A stretch of 17,537 bases of DNA from Salinarimonas sp051117315 (GCA_051117315.1 JBNPEA010000054.1:1-17537), one strand, 5' to 3'. Shown: positions 1-7,891, counted from the first letter of the stretch. Translations and numbers: made by a program. Notes: generated by a model from the letters alone, not told the origin.

Positions 1-1
1 C

Positions 2-1063
2 CGGATCACGCGCCGCGTCGCAGCGCCCGCCGCCGAGAGCGCACTCGTCGTCGGCGCCCGCAACAACGCCCGCCGCTGGGCGCCCTGCGACGCCCGTGGC
101 CTCGCCAACCGCCCGCACGTGAAGACCCACAAGAGCCCCGTCCTCGCGCGCATGCAGGTGGAAGCCGGGGCGCGCGGCATCACCTGCCAGAAGCTCGGCG
201 AGGCGGAGGTGATGGCGCAGGGCGGCCTCGACGACATCCTGATCACCTACAACATCCTCGGCGCCGACAAGATCGGCCGGCTCGGCGCGCTCCTGCGCAC
301 GACGCGGGTGATGGTCTGCGCCGACAATCCCACCGTCGTCGCCGGCCTGCCCGAGGCGGGGGCGATCGCCGGGCGGCCGCTCGGTGTCCTCGTCGAGTGC
401 GACACCGGCCGCGGCCGCGCCGGCGTGACGACGCCGGAGGAGGCGGTCGCGCTCGCCCGCGACATCGCCTCGCGCCCGGGCCTCGCCTTCGAGGGCCTCG
501 TGCTCTACGCGCCGGAGGGCGGGGTCTCCCGCACGCAGGCCTTCCTCGACGCGGCGCGCGCAGGGCTCTCCGCACACGGGCTCACGGCCGGCATCGTCTC
601 GAACGGCGGCACGCCAAACCTGCGCGATCTCGGCCGCCTCTCCGGCCTCACGGAGCACCGCTCGGGCACCTCGATCTTCAACGATCGCATGATGATGGCC
701 TGCGGCGCGGCGAGCCTCGAGGACTGCGCGCTGCACGTGGTCGCCACCGTCGTGAGCCGCGCCGCGCCCGAGCGCGGCATCCTCGACGCGGGGTCGAAGA
801 CGCTGACCAGCGACACCGGCGGCGGTCTCGATGGCTTCGGCCTGATCCGCGAGTACCCGCAGGCGCGGATCGCGTCCTTCTCGGAGGAGCACGGCTTCCT
901 CGACCTCTCGGCCGCGGCGCCGCGGCCGCAGGTCGGCGAGGTGGTACGCATCGTGCCCAACCACGTCTGCGTCGTCGTCAACATGCACGACCGGCTCGTC
1001 GTCGTGCGGGGAGAGGAGATCGTCGGCGAGATCCCCGTCGCCGCCCGCGGGCGGGTGGCCTGA
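2..1063 (+). CDS. D-threonine aldolase / D-serine dehydratase family PLP enzyme, 5' end outside the window
   Basis: A fold-type III PLP enzyme (alanine-racemase-like barrel plus C-terminal beta domain) of the DSD1 / D-threonine aldolase family. Members cleave or dehydrate D-beta-hydroxy amino acids such as D-threonine, D-serine or D-3-hydroxyaspartate in the cytoplasm. The frame is open from base 2, and RPHVKTHK at 110-133 is the family's PLP-lysine motif, probably with the first Lys (122-124) as Schiff-base residue. The internal GTG at 119 falls inside this motif, so it cannot be the start; about 353 residues are visible and the N-terminus is missing. PNHVC near 956-970 supplies the His and Cys (962-964, 968-970) that bind the divalent metal. 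HRSGTSIFND near 656-685 is typical of the PLP-phosphate side. The exact substrate cannot be told. The stop lies 9 bases from that of the convergent MFS gene. Confidence 0.85.
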   Translation, partial: RITRRVAAPAAESALVVGARNNARRWAPCDARGLANRPHVKTHKSPVLARMQVEAGARGITCQKLGEAEVMAQGGLDDILITYNILGADKIGRLGALLRTTRVMVCADNPTVVAGLPEAGAIAGRPLGVLVECDTGRGRAGVTTPEEAVALARDIASRPGLAFEGLVLYAPEGGVSRTQAFLDAARAGLSAHGLTAGIVSNGGTPNLRDLGRLSGLTEHRSGTSIFNDRMMMACGAASLEDCALHVVATVVSRAAPERGILDAGSKTLTSDTGGGLDGFGLIREYPQARIASFSEEHGFLDLSAAAPRPQVGEVVRIVPNHVCVVVNMHDRLVVVRGEEIVGEIPVAARGRVA

Positions 1064-1072
1064 GGGCGCCCG

Positions 1073-2245
1073 TCAGCGTTCGGCGGTGCGCAGGCGCGCC
1101 GCGACGACGGCGAGATAGGCGGCGAACAGGAGCGCGGTCGCATAGGCGAAGCCGTGCGGGCGCACGAGATCGAGCCCGCCGCCGATCACCGGCGGGCCGA
1201 CCATCATGCCGACATTGTAGAGGATGACGAAGGCGGCGTTGGCGGAGGCGAGGTCCGGCCCCGAGAAGCGCGCGCCCAGATGCGCGAGCCCGACGGTGTA
1301 GAGCGCGCCGACGACGCCGCCCCAGACGAAGAGCAGCGCCGGGAACAGGATCGGCGCCCCCGCGACCGCCGGCATCGCCAGCGAGCCGGCGACGCCGACG
1401 AGGGCCGCCAGAAGCAGGAGCATGCGCCGGTCCACCTTGTCGGAGAGCATGCCGATGGGGATCTGCAGCGCCACGTTTCCGAGCGCCACGAGCGAGACCA
1501 GGAAGGCCGCGCCTTCCGCGGTGAGCCCGATGGCGACGCCGTAGATCGGGAGGATGGCGAAGCCGCCGGTCTCCACCGCGCCGAACACGAGCGCGGCGAG
1601 GGTCGCGACCGGGGCGATGACGATCATCGAGCGCACCGAGCGGCCGCCGCCGTGGCCGATCGTCGGCGACAGGCCGCGGGCGATGAGCAGCGGCAGCGCC
1701 GCGACGCAGATCATCACCGCACCGGCGAGGTAGGGCGGCCAGCCGCTGGTGCCGACGACCGCCAGCACCGCGGGCCCCGCCGCGAAGCCGAGCGAGAGCA
1801 CGGTGGCGTAGACCCCCATCACCAGCCCGCGCCGGGCCGGCGGCGCGACGGCGTTGATCCAGTACTCCGACAGCAGGAACATCACGCCGATCGCGGCGGA
1901 GAAGACGAAGCGCAGCGGGAACCAGGCGGCATAGGAGAAGAACAGCTTGAAGCCGACGAGGCTCGTCGCGGCGACGAGGACCGCCGTCCAGAGCAGGCGC
2001 ACGACGCCGAAGCGCGCGGCGAGCCGCGGCGCGAAGGGCACGACCACCACCGCCGCGAGCCCCGCCACCGCCGTGTTGGCGCCGATGCCCGCGCCGGAGA
2101 CGCCCATGCGCTCCATCTCGAGGGAGAGCAGCGGGATCGACAGCGAGAGCCCGACGCCCACGGCGGTGATGCAGCCGATCGCGGCTGCGATCGAGGCGGC
2201 TCGCTGCCGCTCGATCCCGCCCCTCGGCAACGCCGCTCGGCTCAT
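1073..2245 (-). CDS. MFS transporter (YcaD-like)
   Basis: A 390-residue inner-membrane permease of the major facilitator superfamily with about twelve hydrophobic segments. The first is near residues 15-35 and the last ends close to the C-terminus. A motif-A-like loop, GMLSDKVDRR, sits between predicted helices 8 and 9, and the related LAARFGVVRLL follows helix 2. The overall style resembles the YcaD-type putative transporters; the substrate is unknown. The frame stays open much further upstream, but that extension is an arginine-rich shadow of the Nudix gene. The ATG at 2243-2245 overlaps the Nudix stop as ATGA, which fixes the start and implies translational coupling. As the last gene of the leftward DUF983-Nudix-MFS group it may export or import a metabolite linked to the Nudix enzyme, but nothing in the sequence proves that. 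Confidence 0.88.
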   Translation of the reverse strand: MSRAALPRGGIERQRAASIAAAIGCITAVGVGLSLSIPLLSLEMERMGVSGAGIGANTAVAGLAAVVVVPFAPRLAARFGVVRLLWTAVLVAATSLVGFKLFFSYAAWFPLRFVFSAAIGVMFLLSEYWINAVAPPARRGLVMGVYATVLSLGFAAGPAVLAVVGTSGWPPYLAGAVMICVAALPLLIARGLSPTIGHGGGRSVRSMIVIAPVATLAALVFGAVETGGFAILPIYGVAIGLTAEGAAFLVSLVALGNVALQIPIGMLSDKVDRRMLLLLAALVGVAGSLAMPAVAGAPILFPALLFVWGGVVGALYTVGLAHLGARFSGPDLASANAAFVILYNVGMMVGPPVIGGGLDLVRPHGFAYATALLFAAYLAVVAARLRTAER

Positions 2246-3012
2246 ACGACCTCGCGCACGAAGACGCCGCGGACCATGTGGTAGTACGGAACCGGGAGGA
2301 TCGGCGAGAAGCCGGCCGCGACGCGGGCGGCGAGCTCGTCGAGCACGACGTGGGTGATGGTCGGCAGGTCGAGCGCCCGCGCCTCGTCGAGGGAGACCCA
2401 CTTGAGCTCCACGAGCTCGGAACTCTCGCCGACGACGCCCTCCACCTCGTGGGCGATCGCGGCGCGGTCTACGGCGAAGAAGCGCGTGTCGAAACGCTTG
2501 GGCCGCCGCGGCGGGGTGACGGCGCGGGCGATGAGCTGGAGCACGTCGAGCTCGGGAAACACGCCCTCGCGCACGAAGTCGGCCCACGGCCCCTCGATCT
2601 CGAGCTCCGGCGCTCCGTAGTCCTTCGAGCCGAGCATCAGCCCGGTCTCCTCCCAGGTCTCGCGGATGGCGGCGAGCGCGAGCGCGCGGTTCCGCGAGGA
2701 GGAGGGCCGCGTCACCCGCGCCGAGAGGGCGGCGTCGGTGCGGTCGTCGAGCATGCCGGCGGCGACCATGCGGCGGTCGGTCGCGTCGATGCGCCCGCCG
2801 GGGAAGACGAACTTGCCCGGCATGAACTTGTGGCCATCGTGCCGACGCCCCATCAGCAGCTTCGGCACGCGCCCCGCGGCGTCGATCACGATCAGCGTCG
2901 CGGCGTCGCGCGGGCGCTGGTTCGCCCACTTCTGCTCGCGCTCGGCCTTCGTCAGGCGCTCGGCCAGCGCCGTCCCGGTCTCGTCCCCGCTCTCGCCACC
3001 CGTCTCTCGCAC
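2242..3012 (-). CDS. Nudix hydrolase with enlarged Nudix box (NUDT19-like arrangement)
   Basis: A predicted 256-residue cytoplasmic hydrolase of nucleoside-diphosphate-linked substrates (Nudix superfamily). FPGGRID around residues 70-76 begins the Nudix box and RETWEETG at 117-124 ends it. It therefore has the GG and RExxEExG metal-binding signature, but with about 30 residues more between them than the canonical spacing. A similar insertion is known in the NUDT19 CoA diphosphatase group, so CoA or acyl-CoA is a possible substrate by analogy only. I chose the GTG at 3010-3012 because AAGGA lies nine bases upstream and the DUF983 stop ends just before it. An ATG at 3049-3051 has a poor ribosome site and would overlap DUF983; the frame stays open to an ATG at 3100-3102. 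The 3' end overlaps the MFS start by four bases. Confidence 0.85.
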   Translation of the reverse strand: MRETGGESGDETGTALAERLTKAEREQKWANQRPRDAATLIVIDAAGRVPKLLMGRRHDGHKFMPGKFVFPGGRIDATDRRMVAAGMLDDRTDAALSARVTRPSSSRNRALALAAIRETWEETGLMLGSKDYGAPELEIEGPWADFVREGVFPELDVLQLIARAVTPPRRPKRFDTRFFAVDRAAIAHEVEGVVGESSELVELKWVSLDEARALDLPTITHVVLDELAARVAAGFSPILPVPYYHMVRGVFVREVV

Positions 3013-3013
3013 C

Positions 3014-3442
3014 TCACCCCGTCCTTTCCGCGTCCGACCTCGTTCTCGCATCCTGGCCGAATCCATGCATGCCGAGCGCGTATTGCAGGCCGACGACAGC
3101 ACCCTTGACCGGCTGCATCAAGGCGAGCGTCAGCCCCAGCGTCAAGGCCGGCCAGACCGCGAGCGTGAGCCACAGCGGCCAGTCGAGATTGGTCTCCGTG
3201 AGCAGGATCCCGTAGCCGACGATGTGGCCGACGATGAAGATCGTGACGTAGGGCGGCAGGTCGTCGGCGCGGTGATGATGCAACGCCTGCCCGCAGGCGC
3301 CGCAGCCGTCGGCGACCTTCAGGAAGCCGCGGAAGGCGCGCCCCTCGCCGCAGGCCGGGCAGCGGCAGGCGAGGCCGCGGCGGATGCCGAGCGTCCAGGC
3401 AATGCGGCGTGCCGGCGCGTCCTCGATCCTGTCCGCATGCAT
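3014..3442 (-). CDS. DUF983 zinc-ribbon membrane protein
   Basis: A 142-residue protein with the DUF983 layout. A short N-terminal region is followed by CPACG and CGACG pairs (CxxC...CxxC, likely one metal site) separated by the family's GRAFRGFLKV segment. Then come an ADDLPPYVTIFIVGHIVGYG stretch forming one membrane helix and a second helix near LWLTLAVWPALTLGLTL. The function of DUF983 proteins is not established. The ATG at 3440-3442 is preceded by AGAGGGGA at a good distance; the frame continues about 29 residues upstream, but that part is arginine/proline-rich and looks non-coding. The stop at 3014-3016 lies one base from the Nudix GTG start, so the two are probably co-translated. About 132 bases separate it from the upstream flavoprotein gene. 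Confidence 0.85.
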   Translation of the reverse strand: MHADRIEDAPARRIAWTLGIRRGLACRCPACGEGRAFRGFLKVADGCGACGQALHHHRADDLPPYVTIFIVGHIVGYGILLTETNLDWPLWLTLAVWPALTLGLTLALMQPVKGAVVGLQYALGMHGFGQDARTRSDAERTG

Positions 3443-3574
3443 CGGCACGTCCCCTCTCGCTGGCGGCCGCCGGGGCACCCGCGCACCGCTCCGCGCGCCC
3501 TGTTTCGACGAGATCGACCGGGCGCGCAAGCGGAGCCGTACGGGCGTCGCGTCACAGCCTTCGGGTCGCGGCCG

Positions 3575-4504
3575 TCACGCGGCGGGGAGCGTGCGCCCTT
3601 CCTCCCGCCGCCGCCGATTGTGCACGTCGGTCGCGGCGATCTCGCCCTGGGCCATGGCGACGCCGAGCTGGTTCAGCCCCGTCACCACGTCCCCCACGGC
3701 CCAGACCCCGTCCGCCGCCGTGCGCTGGTGCGGATCGGCGGGGATGCGCCCGTCGTCTGCGAGGGGGATGCCGAGATCGGCGGCGAGGCCGGAATGCGGG
3801 CGCATCCCCATGGCGGAGTAGAGCGCGTCGACGCGGATCTCGTCGCCGTCCGCGAGCCGCACGACGATGCCCGACGCATCCGCGTCGCGCACCACCGCGG
3901 CGATCGGCGCCTCGACCAGGCGGATGCCGGCCGCCTCCATCCGCGCGCGGCCCTCCTGCGCGCAGCCCAGCGGCGCGCCGTTGGTGAGCGCCACGATCCG
4001 CGGCGTGTAGGTGCGCAGGAACAGCGCCTCGCCCAGGCAATGGTCGCCGCGGCCGAGCACCGCGAGGCTCCTGTCGATCATCTCGTAGGCGTCGCAGATC
4101 GGGCATTGGCGCACGAGACCGCTCTTCACCGCGTCGAACGCGTCCGCGATCGGCGGCGCGACGTCGGAGATGCCGGTGGCGAGGATGACGAGACGGGCGC
4201 GGGTCTCCGCCCCGGAGGCCCGCACTAGCCGGAAGCCGCCCGCTTCGCGCTCCACGCGCTCGACCCGATCGACGACCGGCGCGACGTCGTAGGCCGCGAG
4301 CTGGGTCCGGAGCCGGCTCAGCAGCTCCTCGCCGGTCACCCCGTCCGGGAAGGCCGGATGATTGCGCGAGCGCGGGATCCAGCGCGCCCGCGAATCCGCG
4401 CCGTCGAGGAGCGCGACCCGGCGGCGGAAGCGCGCGAGGTAGATCGCGGCCGTCAGGCCGCCGATTCCCCCGCCGACGACGGCGCACTCGATCGTATCCT
4501 GCAT
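3575..4504 (-). CDS. Thioredoxin-reductase-like FAD oxidoreductase
   Basis: A 309-residue cytoplasmic pyridine-nucleotide-disulfide oxidoreductase of the low-molecular-weight thioredoxin reductase type. GGGIGGLTAA at residues 11-20 is the FAD dinucleotide-binding loop. CPICD, with Cys134 and Cys137, matches the position of the redox disulfide of E. coli TrxB. The second nucleotide fold starts at LGRGDHCLGEA, and GVWAVGDVV near the C-terminus is the second FAD motif. The basic HRRxxxR segment that reads the 2'-phosphate of NADPH in true thioredoxin reductases is absent, so NADH use or an unusual electron donor is possible. Its redox partner is unknown; no thioredoxin gene is in the window. The ATG start has GGGAG about ten bases upstream. 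It is divergent from the ABC receptor gene and may or may not be transcribed with DUF983. Confidence 0.85.
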   Translation of the reverse strand: MQDTIECAVVGGGIGGLTAAIYLARFRRRVALLDGADSRARWIPRSRNHPAFPDGVTGEELLSRLRTQLAAYDVAPVVDRVERVEREAGGFRLVRASGAETRARLVILATGISDVAPPIADAFDAVKSGLVRQCPICDAYEMIDRSLAVLGRGDHCLGEALFLRTYTPRIVALTNGAPLGCAQEGRARMEAAGIRLVEAPIAAVVRDADASGIVVRLADGDEIRVDALYSAMGMRPHSGLAADLGIPLADDGRIPADPHQRTAADGVWAVGDVVTGLNQLGVAMAQGEIAATDVHNRRRREEGRTLPAA

Positions 4505-4579
4505 GGGGTGACGGCTCCCGTTGATGCGGCCTTCCGCCGTGGCGCGTGAACGCGCGAGGAGGCCGTCCGTTCGGGTGCG

Positions 4580-4602
4580 CCTGCACGATCCCCGAGTGCA
4601 GG
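4580..4602. promoter_or_regulatory. Inverted repeat in the divergent region, possible operator
   Basis: CCTGCAC at 4580-4586 and GTGCAGG at 4596-4602 are perfect 7-base inverted repeats around a 9-base centre. They lie in the 210-base region between the divergent flavoprotein and ABC receptor genes. The spacing suits a dimeric DNA-binding protein. I see no convincing -35/-10 pair nearby and no regulator gene adjacent, so function is a guess. Confidence 0.3.
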
Positions 4603-4675
4603 GGAAAACGGATCGATTCGGTGGAAACGGTCACGTGGCTGTTGCAAAAGAACCTTAGCCGGTTTCCTCTCTGCG

Positions 4676-4691
4676 GGACCCGTCCGGGTCC
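4676..4691 (+). promoter_or_regulatory. Leader hairpin before the ABC receptor gene
   Basis: GGACCC at 4676-4681 and GGGTCC at 4686-4691 form a perfect 6-base stem with a GTCC loop. It ends nine bases before the strong GGGAGG ribosome site (4700-4705) of the receptor gene. It could stabilise the mRNA 5' end or influence ribosome access; at this GC content it could also be chance. Confidence 0.3.
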
Positions 4692-4714
4692 AACCCTTTC
4701 GGGAGGCAATCACC

Positions 4715-5839
4715 ATGACGTTCGCTACCACGGGCCTCACCCGGCGCACGCTGCTGACCGGCGCCGCCGCGCTCGGCGTCGCCGCGCCCTTCGTCTCGCG
4801 CCGCGCCTTCGCCCAGTCCGGCACGGTCAACATCTTCGCCTGGGCCGGCTACATCACCGACGAGATGCTGGCCAAGTTCGAGGCCGACACCGGCATCCGG
4901 CCCGTGTTCACGCCCTACGGCACGAACGACGAGCTGCTCAACCAGATGCGCGCCTCCAACGGCGCCGGCTTCGACGTGATCTGGCCGACGGTCGACCGCG
5001 TGCCGAACTACGTCGAGTTCGGGCTCGTGCAGCCGATCGACGAGAACAAGGTGATGTGGGACCGCGTCATCGCCTCGGCGGTGTCGGGCTCGGAGAACAT
5101 GGGCGCGGTCGTCGACGGCATGCGCTACCAGGTTCCGTCCGACTGGGGCACCGAGGCGCTCTCCTTCGACCGCACGCAGGCGCCGCTCGAGTACGGCTCC
5201 GCCGGCTACGGCGACATCTGGAAGCCGGAGATGGAAGGCAAGGCCACGGTGCGCGGCCATTCCGCGCTCGTCGGCATCGGCCTGTGGCTCGAGGGCGAGG
5301 GCAAGCTGCCGCGCCCGATGCGCGAGGCCTTCGCCTCCGAGGAGGCCATGGTCGCGGTCTACGACGCCATCCTGGCCGAGGCGATCGCCCGCAAGGGCAA
5401 CGTCGCCCAGTTCTGGTCGAACGAGAACGAGGCCCAGGGTGCCTTCCGCGTCAACGGCGCGGCCATCGGCCAGACCTGGGACTCGACCGCCGCCGGCCTC
5501 GCCCGCGAGGGCCTGCCGATCGGCTACATCGCCCCCAAGGAGGGCGCGCTCGCCTGGATGGAGGGCCTCTCGATCCCCTCGCAGGCCGCCAACCTCGACG
5601 AGGCCTACGCCTTCATCAACTGGATGCTCACCCCCGAGGCCGGCGCCATGTACGCCAACGCCACCTCGATCAACTCGACGGCGGCGGGTGCCGACGCGCT
5701 GCTCTCGGACGAGGCCAAGGCGTTCTTCGCGGCCGCCTATCCGGGCGACGCGCTGGACAAGCTCTGGTGGTGGCCGATCCAGGACAGCTGGTTCGTCGCC
5801 AAGCGCAACGAGTACCAGGACCGCTTCCTCTCGGCGTGA
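4715..5839 (+). CDS. PotD-like ABC transporter substrate-binding protein, Tat-exported
   Basis: A 374-residue periplasmic receptor of the spermidine/putrescine type. The N-terminus has a twin-arginine signal (TRRTLL at residues 9-14, then a hydrophobic stretch and AFA before Gln34), so the protein is probably exported folded. VNIFAWAGYITDEMLAKFE matches the start of mature PotD-like proteins. WMEGLSIPSQAAN (Trp281, Glu283) aligns by eye with PotD FWMDSLAIPANAKN, where Trp255 and Asp257 contact polyamine; Glu replaces Asp here. Family membership is secure, the exact ligand is not: polyamine is most likely, but related amino-substituted compounds are possible. GGGAGG lies upstream of the ATG at a normal distance. 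It is the first gene of a receptor-ATPase-permease-permease operon, with a strong hairpin right after its stop. Confidence 0.9.
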   Translation: MTFATTGLTRRTLLTGAAALGVAAPFVSRRAFAQSGTVNIFAWAGYITDEMLAKFEADTGIRPVFTPYGTNDELLNQMRASNGAGFDVIWPTVDRVPNYVEFGLVQPIDENKVMWDRVIASAVSGSENMGAVVDGMRYQVPSDWGTEALSFDRTQAPLEYGSAGYGDIWKPEMEGKATVRGHSALVGIGLWLEGEGKLPRPMREAFASEEAMVAVYDAILAEAIARKGNVAQFWSNENEAQGAFRVNGAAIGQTWDSTAAGLAREGLPIGYIAPKEGALAWMEGLSIPSQAANLDEAYAFINWMLTPEAGAMYANATSINSTAAGADALLSDEAKAFFAAAYPGDALDKLWWWPIQDSWFVAKRNEYQDRFLSA

Positions 5840-5847
5840 GCGCCGTT

Positions 5848-5875
5848 CTCCCCTCTCCCGTCCGGGAGAGGGGAG
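5848..5875 (+). terminator. Strong hairpin between receptor and ATPase genes (attenuator or mRNA stabiliser)
   Basis: Thirteen-base perfect arms, CTCCCCTCTCCCG at 5848-5860 and CGGGAGAGGGGAG at 5863-5875, begin nine bases after the receptor stop. No T-run follows, so it is not a classic intrinsic terminator. In importer operons such a hairpin commonly protects the receptor mRNA or limits read-through, giving more receptor than membrane parts. It may also be a dispersed intergenic palindrome. Confidence 0.6.
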
Positions 5876-5897
5876 GGCCACGAGACCAGGACCTGCG

Positions 5898-6995
5898 ATG
5901 TCCCACTCCGTCGCGCTCGAGCGCATCACCATGTCCTTCGGCGCGACGAAGGCCGTCGACGACGTGTCCTTCACCGTCGAGCCCGGCGAGTTCTTCTCGA
6001 TCCTCGGGCCGTCGGGCTGCGGCAAGACGACGATCCTGCGCATGGTGGCGGGCTTCCTGGCGCCCACGGCCGGGCGCGTCACCATCGGCGGGCGCGACAT
6101 GGCCGGGCTCGGACCCAACCAGCGCCCGACCGCGATGATCTTCCAGTCGCTCGCGCTCTTCCCGCTGATGCCGGTGTGGGAGAACATCGCCTTCGGGCTC
6201 GAGGCGCGGGGCGTCGCCAAGGCGAAGCGCCGGGCCCGCGCCGAGGAGCTGCTCGACCTGATCGCGCTCTCCGGCTACGGAGACCGCGCCATCGCCGAGC
6301 TCTCCGGCGGGCAGAAGCAGCGCGTCGCCATCGCCCGGGCGCTGGCGGTGGAGCCGCAGGTGCTGCTCCTCGACGAGCCGCTCTCGGCGCTCGACCTGAA
6401 GCTGCGCCAGCACATGCGCGCCGAGCTGCGCGCCATCCAGAAGCGCACCGGCGTCACCTTCCTCTACATCACGCACGACCAGTCCGAGGCGCTCGCCATG
6501 TCGGACCGCGTGGCGGTGATGAGCGCGGGCGTGCTCCAGCAGGTGGCCGCGCCACGCACGCTCTACGACGAGCCGGCGACGCCGTTCGTGGCGGGCTTCG
6601 TCGGCGAGACCAACGCCATTCCCGCCGAAGTCGCGGCGCTCGACGGGCGCGAGGCCGCGCTCGACACGCCCTACGGCCGCCTCGCCGCGCGCGCCGGCGC
6701 CGGGCTCGCAGCGGGCGGGCCGGCGACGCTCTACGTGCGCCCCGAGGCGCTGAGCCTCGCGGGCGACGCGACCGACGGCGCTCCCGCGGGCAACCGGATC
6801 CACGCGCGGGTCGAGCGGCTCGACTTCGAGGGCGCCTTCGGCCTCCTGCACGCGACGACGCCGTCCGGCGCCCCGCTCCTCGCGGCCCTGCCCTCGACGG
6901 CGCTCGCCGACGCGCCGTCGCCCGGCGAGGATGTCGCCTTCCGCTTCGCGACGCGCGATGCGATCGCGCTCGGTGCGACGCGGGGAGAGGCGTGA
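5898..6995 (+). CDS. PotA-like ABC transporter ATP-binding protein
   Basis: A 365-residue cytoplasmic ATPase that drives the polyamine-type importer. Walker A GPSGCGKTT is at residues 37-45, Q-loop Gln83, signature LSGGQ at 135-139, Walker B LLLDEP at 156-161 with D-loop SALD at 163-166, and H-loop His193 in THDQSEA. The remaining ~120 residues form a TOBE-type regulatory domain (YVRPEALSL region), as in PotA. The frame is open far upstream into the receptor gene, but only the ATG at 5898 gives an ABC N-terminus (SVALERITMSFG), and AGGA is seven bases before it. The stop lies one base before the start of the first permease gene, so the two are tightly coupled. All catalytic residues are present. 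Confidence 0.93.
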   Translation: MSHSVALERITMSFGATKAVDDVSFTVEPGEFFSILGPSGCGKTTILRMVAGFLAPTAGRVTIGGRDMAGLGPNQRPTAMIFQSLALFPLMPVWENIAFGLEARGVAKAKRRARAEELLDLIALSGYGDRAIAELSGGQKQRVAIARALAVEPQVLLLDEPLSALDLKLRQHMRAELRAIQKRTGVTFLYITHDQSEALAMSDRVAVMSAGVLQQVAAPRTLYDEPATPFVAGFVGETNAIPAEVAALDGREAALDTPYGRLAARAGAGLAAGGPATLYVRPEALSLAGDATDGAPAGNRIHARVERLDFEGAFGLLHATTPSGAPLLAALPSTALADAPSPGEDVAFRFATRDAIALGATRGEA

Positions 6996-6996
6996 G

Positions 6997-7878
6997 ATGG
7001 GCGCGCTGACCGCCCGCTTCGGTCCGGGGCTGACGGGCTTCTTCGTTCTCGTCGTCGGGTTCTGGCTCGCGGGCCTCGTGCTCGCGCCGAACCTGATGAT
7101 GATCGACTTCGCGCTGCGTCCCAACCTGCTGCCGGCGGAGGTGGGCGGCCCGTCGGACGTCTACTCCCTCGACAACCTCGCCTATCTCGCGGGCGAGCCG
7201 GTCCATCGGGATATCTTCCTCAAGACGATCTGGGCGAGCGCGCTGGTGATGCTCGCGACCTTCCTCGTCTGCTACCCGCTGGCCTACTGGCTGGCGCAGA
7301 CGGCTTCGCCCTCGGCCGCCTCCCTCGTGGTGCTGGCGCTGATCGTCCCGTTCTGGATCAACGAGGTCCTGCGCACGCTCGCCTGGTACATCCTGCTCGC
7401 CTTCCGCGGACCCTTGAACGCGCTCCTGATGAACCTCGGCATCCTGGACGAGCCGATGCGCTGGTACGGCGACGGCGGCGTGCTGGCGGGGATGGTCTAC
7501 GCCTACATCCTGTTCATGCTCTTCCCGATCACCAACTCGATCGAGAGCCTGGAGAAGGCGCAGATCGAGGCGGCGCGGGATCTCGGCGCCTCGACCTGGC
7601 GGATCCACACGCGCATCGTCATCCCGCACGCCAAGGCGGGCATCGCCACGGGCTGCGTCTTCACCTTCATGCTGGCGGCGGGGAGCTACGTCGCCCCCGC
7701 GCTGCTCGGCGCGCCGGGCAGCCGCTGGTTCACGCAGATCATCTACAACTGGTTCTTCGAGGGCGGGGACTGGAACCGCGGCGCGGCCTACGCCCTCGTC
7801 CTGCTGGTGCTGTGCCTCGCCGTGGTGCTGCTGACGCTGCGCCTGTTCCGCGTCTCGCTGACGGACGTCGCCAAATGA
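6997..7878 (+). CDS. PotB-like ABC transporter permease
   Basis: A 293-residue inner-membrane permease of the binding-protein-dependent type with about six helices. The first is near residues 12-35 and the last near 265-285. The EAA loop that docks on the ATPase is visible as EAARDLGASTWRIHTRIVIP in the second half. A long periplasmic stretch follows helix 1, as is usual for PotB-type subunits. The ATG at 6997 is preceded by GGGGAGAGG; an in-frame ATG at 6931 lies inside the ATPase gene and gives only an arginine-rich, non-membrane extension. It forms the permease heterodimer with the next gene. Confidence 0.92.
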   Translation: MGALTARFGPGLTGFFVLVVGFWLAGLVLAPNLMMIDFALRPNLLPAEVGGPSDVYSLDNLAYLAGEPVHRDIFLKTIWASALVMLATFLVCYPLAYWLAQTASPSAASLVVLALIVPFWINEVLRTLAWYILLAFRGPLNALLMNLGILDEPMRWYGDGGVLAGMVYAYILFMLFPITNSIESLEKAQIEAARDLGASTWRIHTRIVIPHAKAGIATGCVFTFMLAAGSYVAPALLGAPGSRWFTQIIYNWFFEGGDWNRGAAYALVLLVLCLAVVLLTLRLFRVSLTDVAK

Positions 7879-7891
7879 AGGGGCGCCCGCA

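Noticed and set aside
1073..2929. A 618-codon reading of the MFS frame extending through the Nudix gene
   Set aside because: The first ~228 residues are arginine/proline-rich shadow sequence; the real transporter starts at the ATG that overlaps the Nudix stop.
5439..5897. Upstream in-frame extension of the ABC ATPase
   Set aside because: It lies inside the receptor gene in another frame, and the AGGA plus ATG at 5898 gives a normal PotA-like N-terminus.
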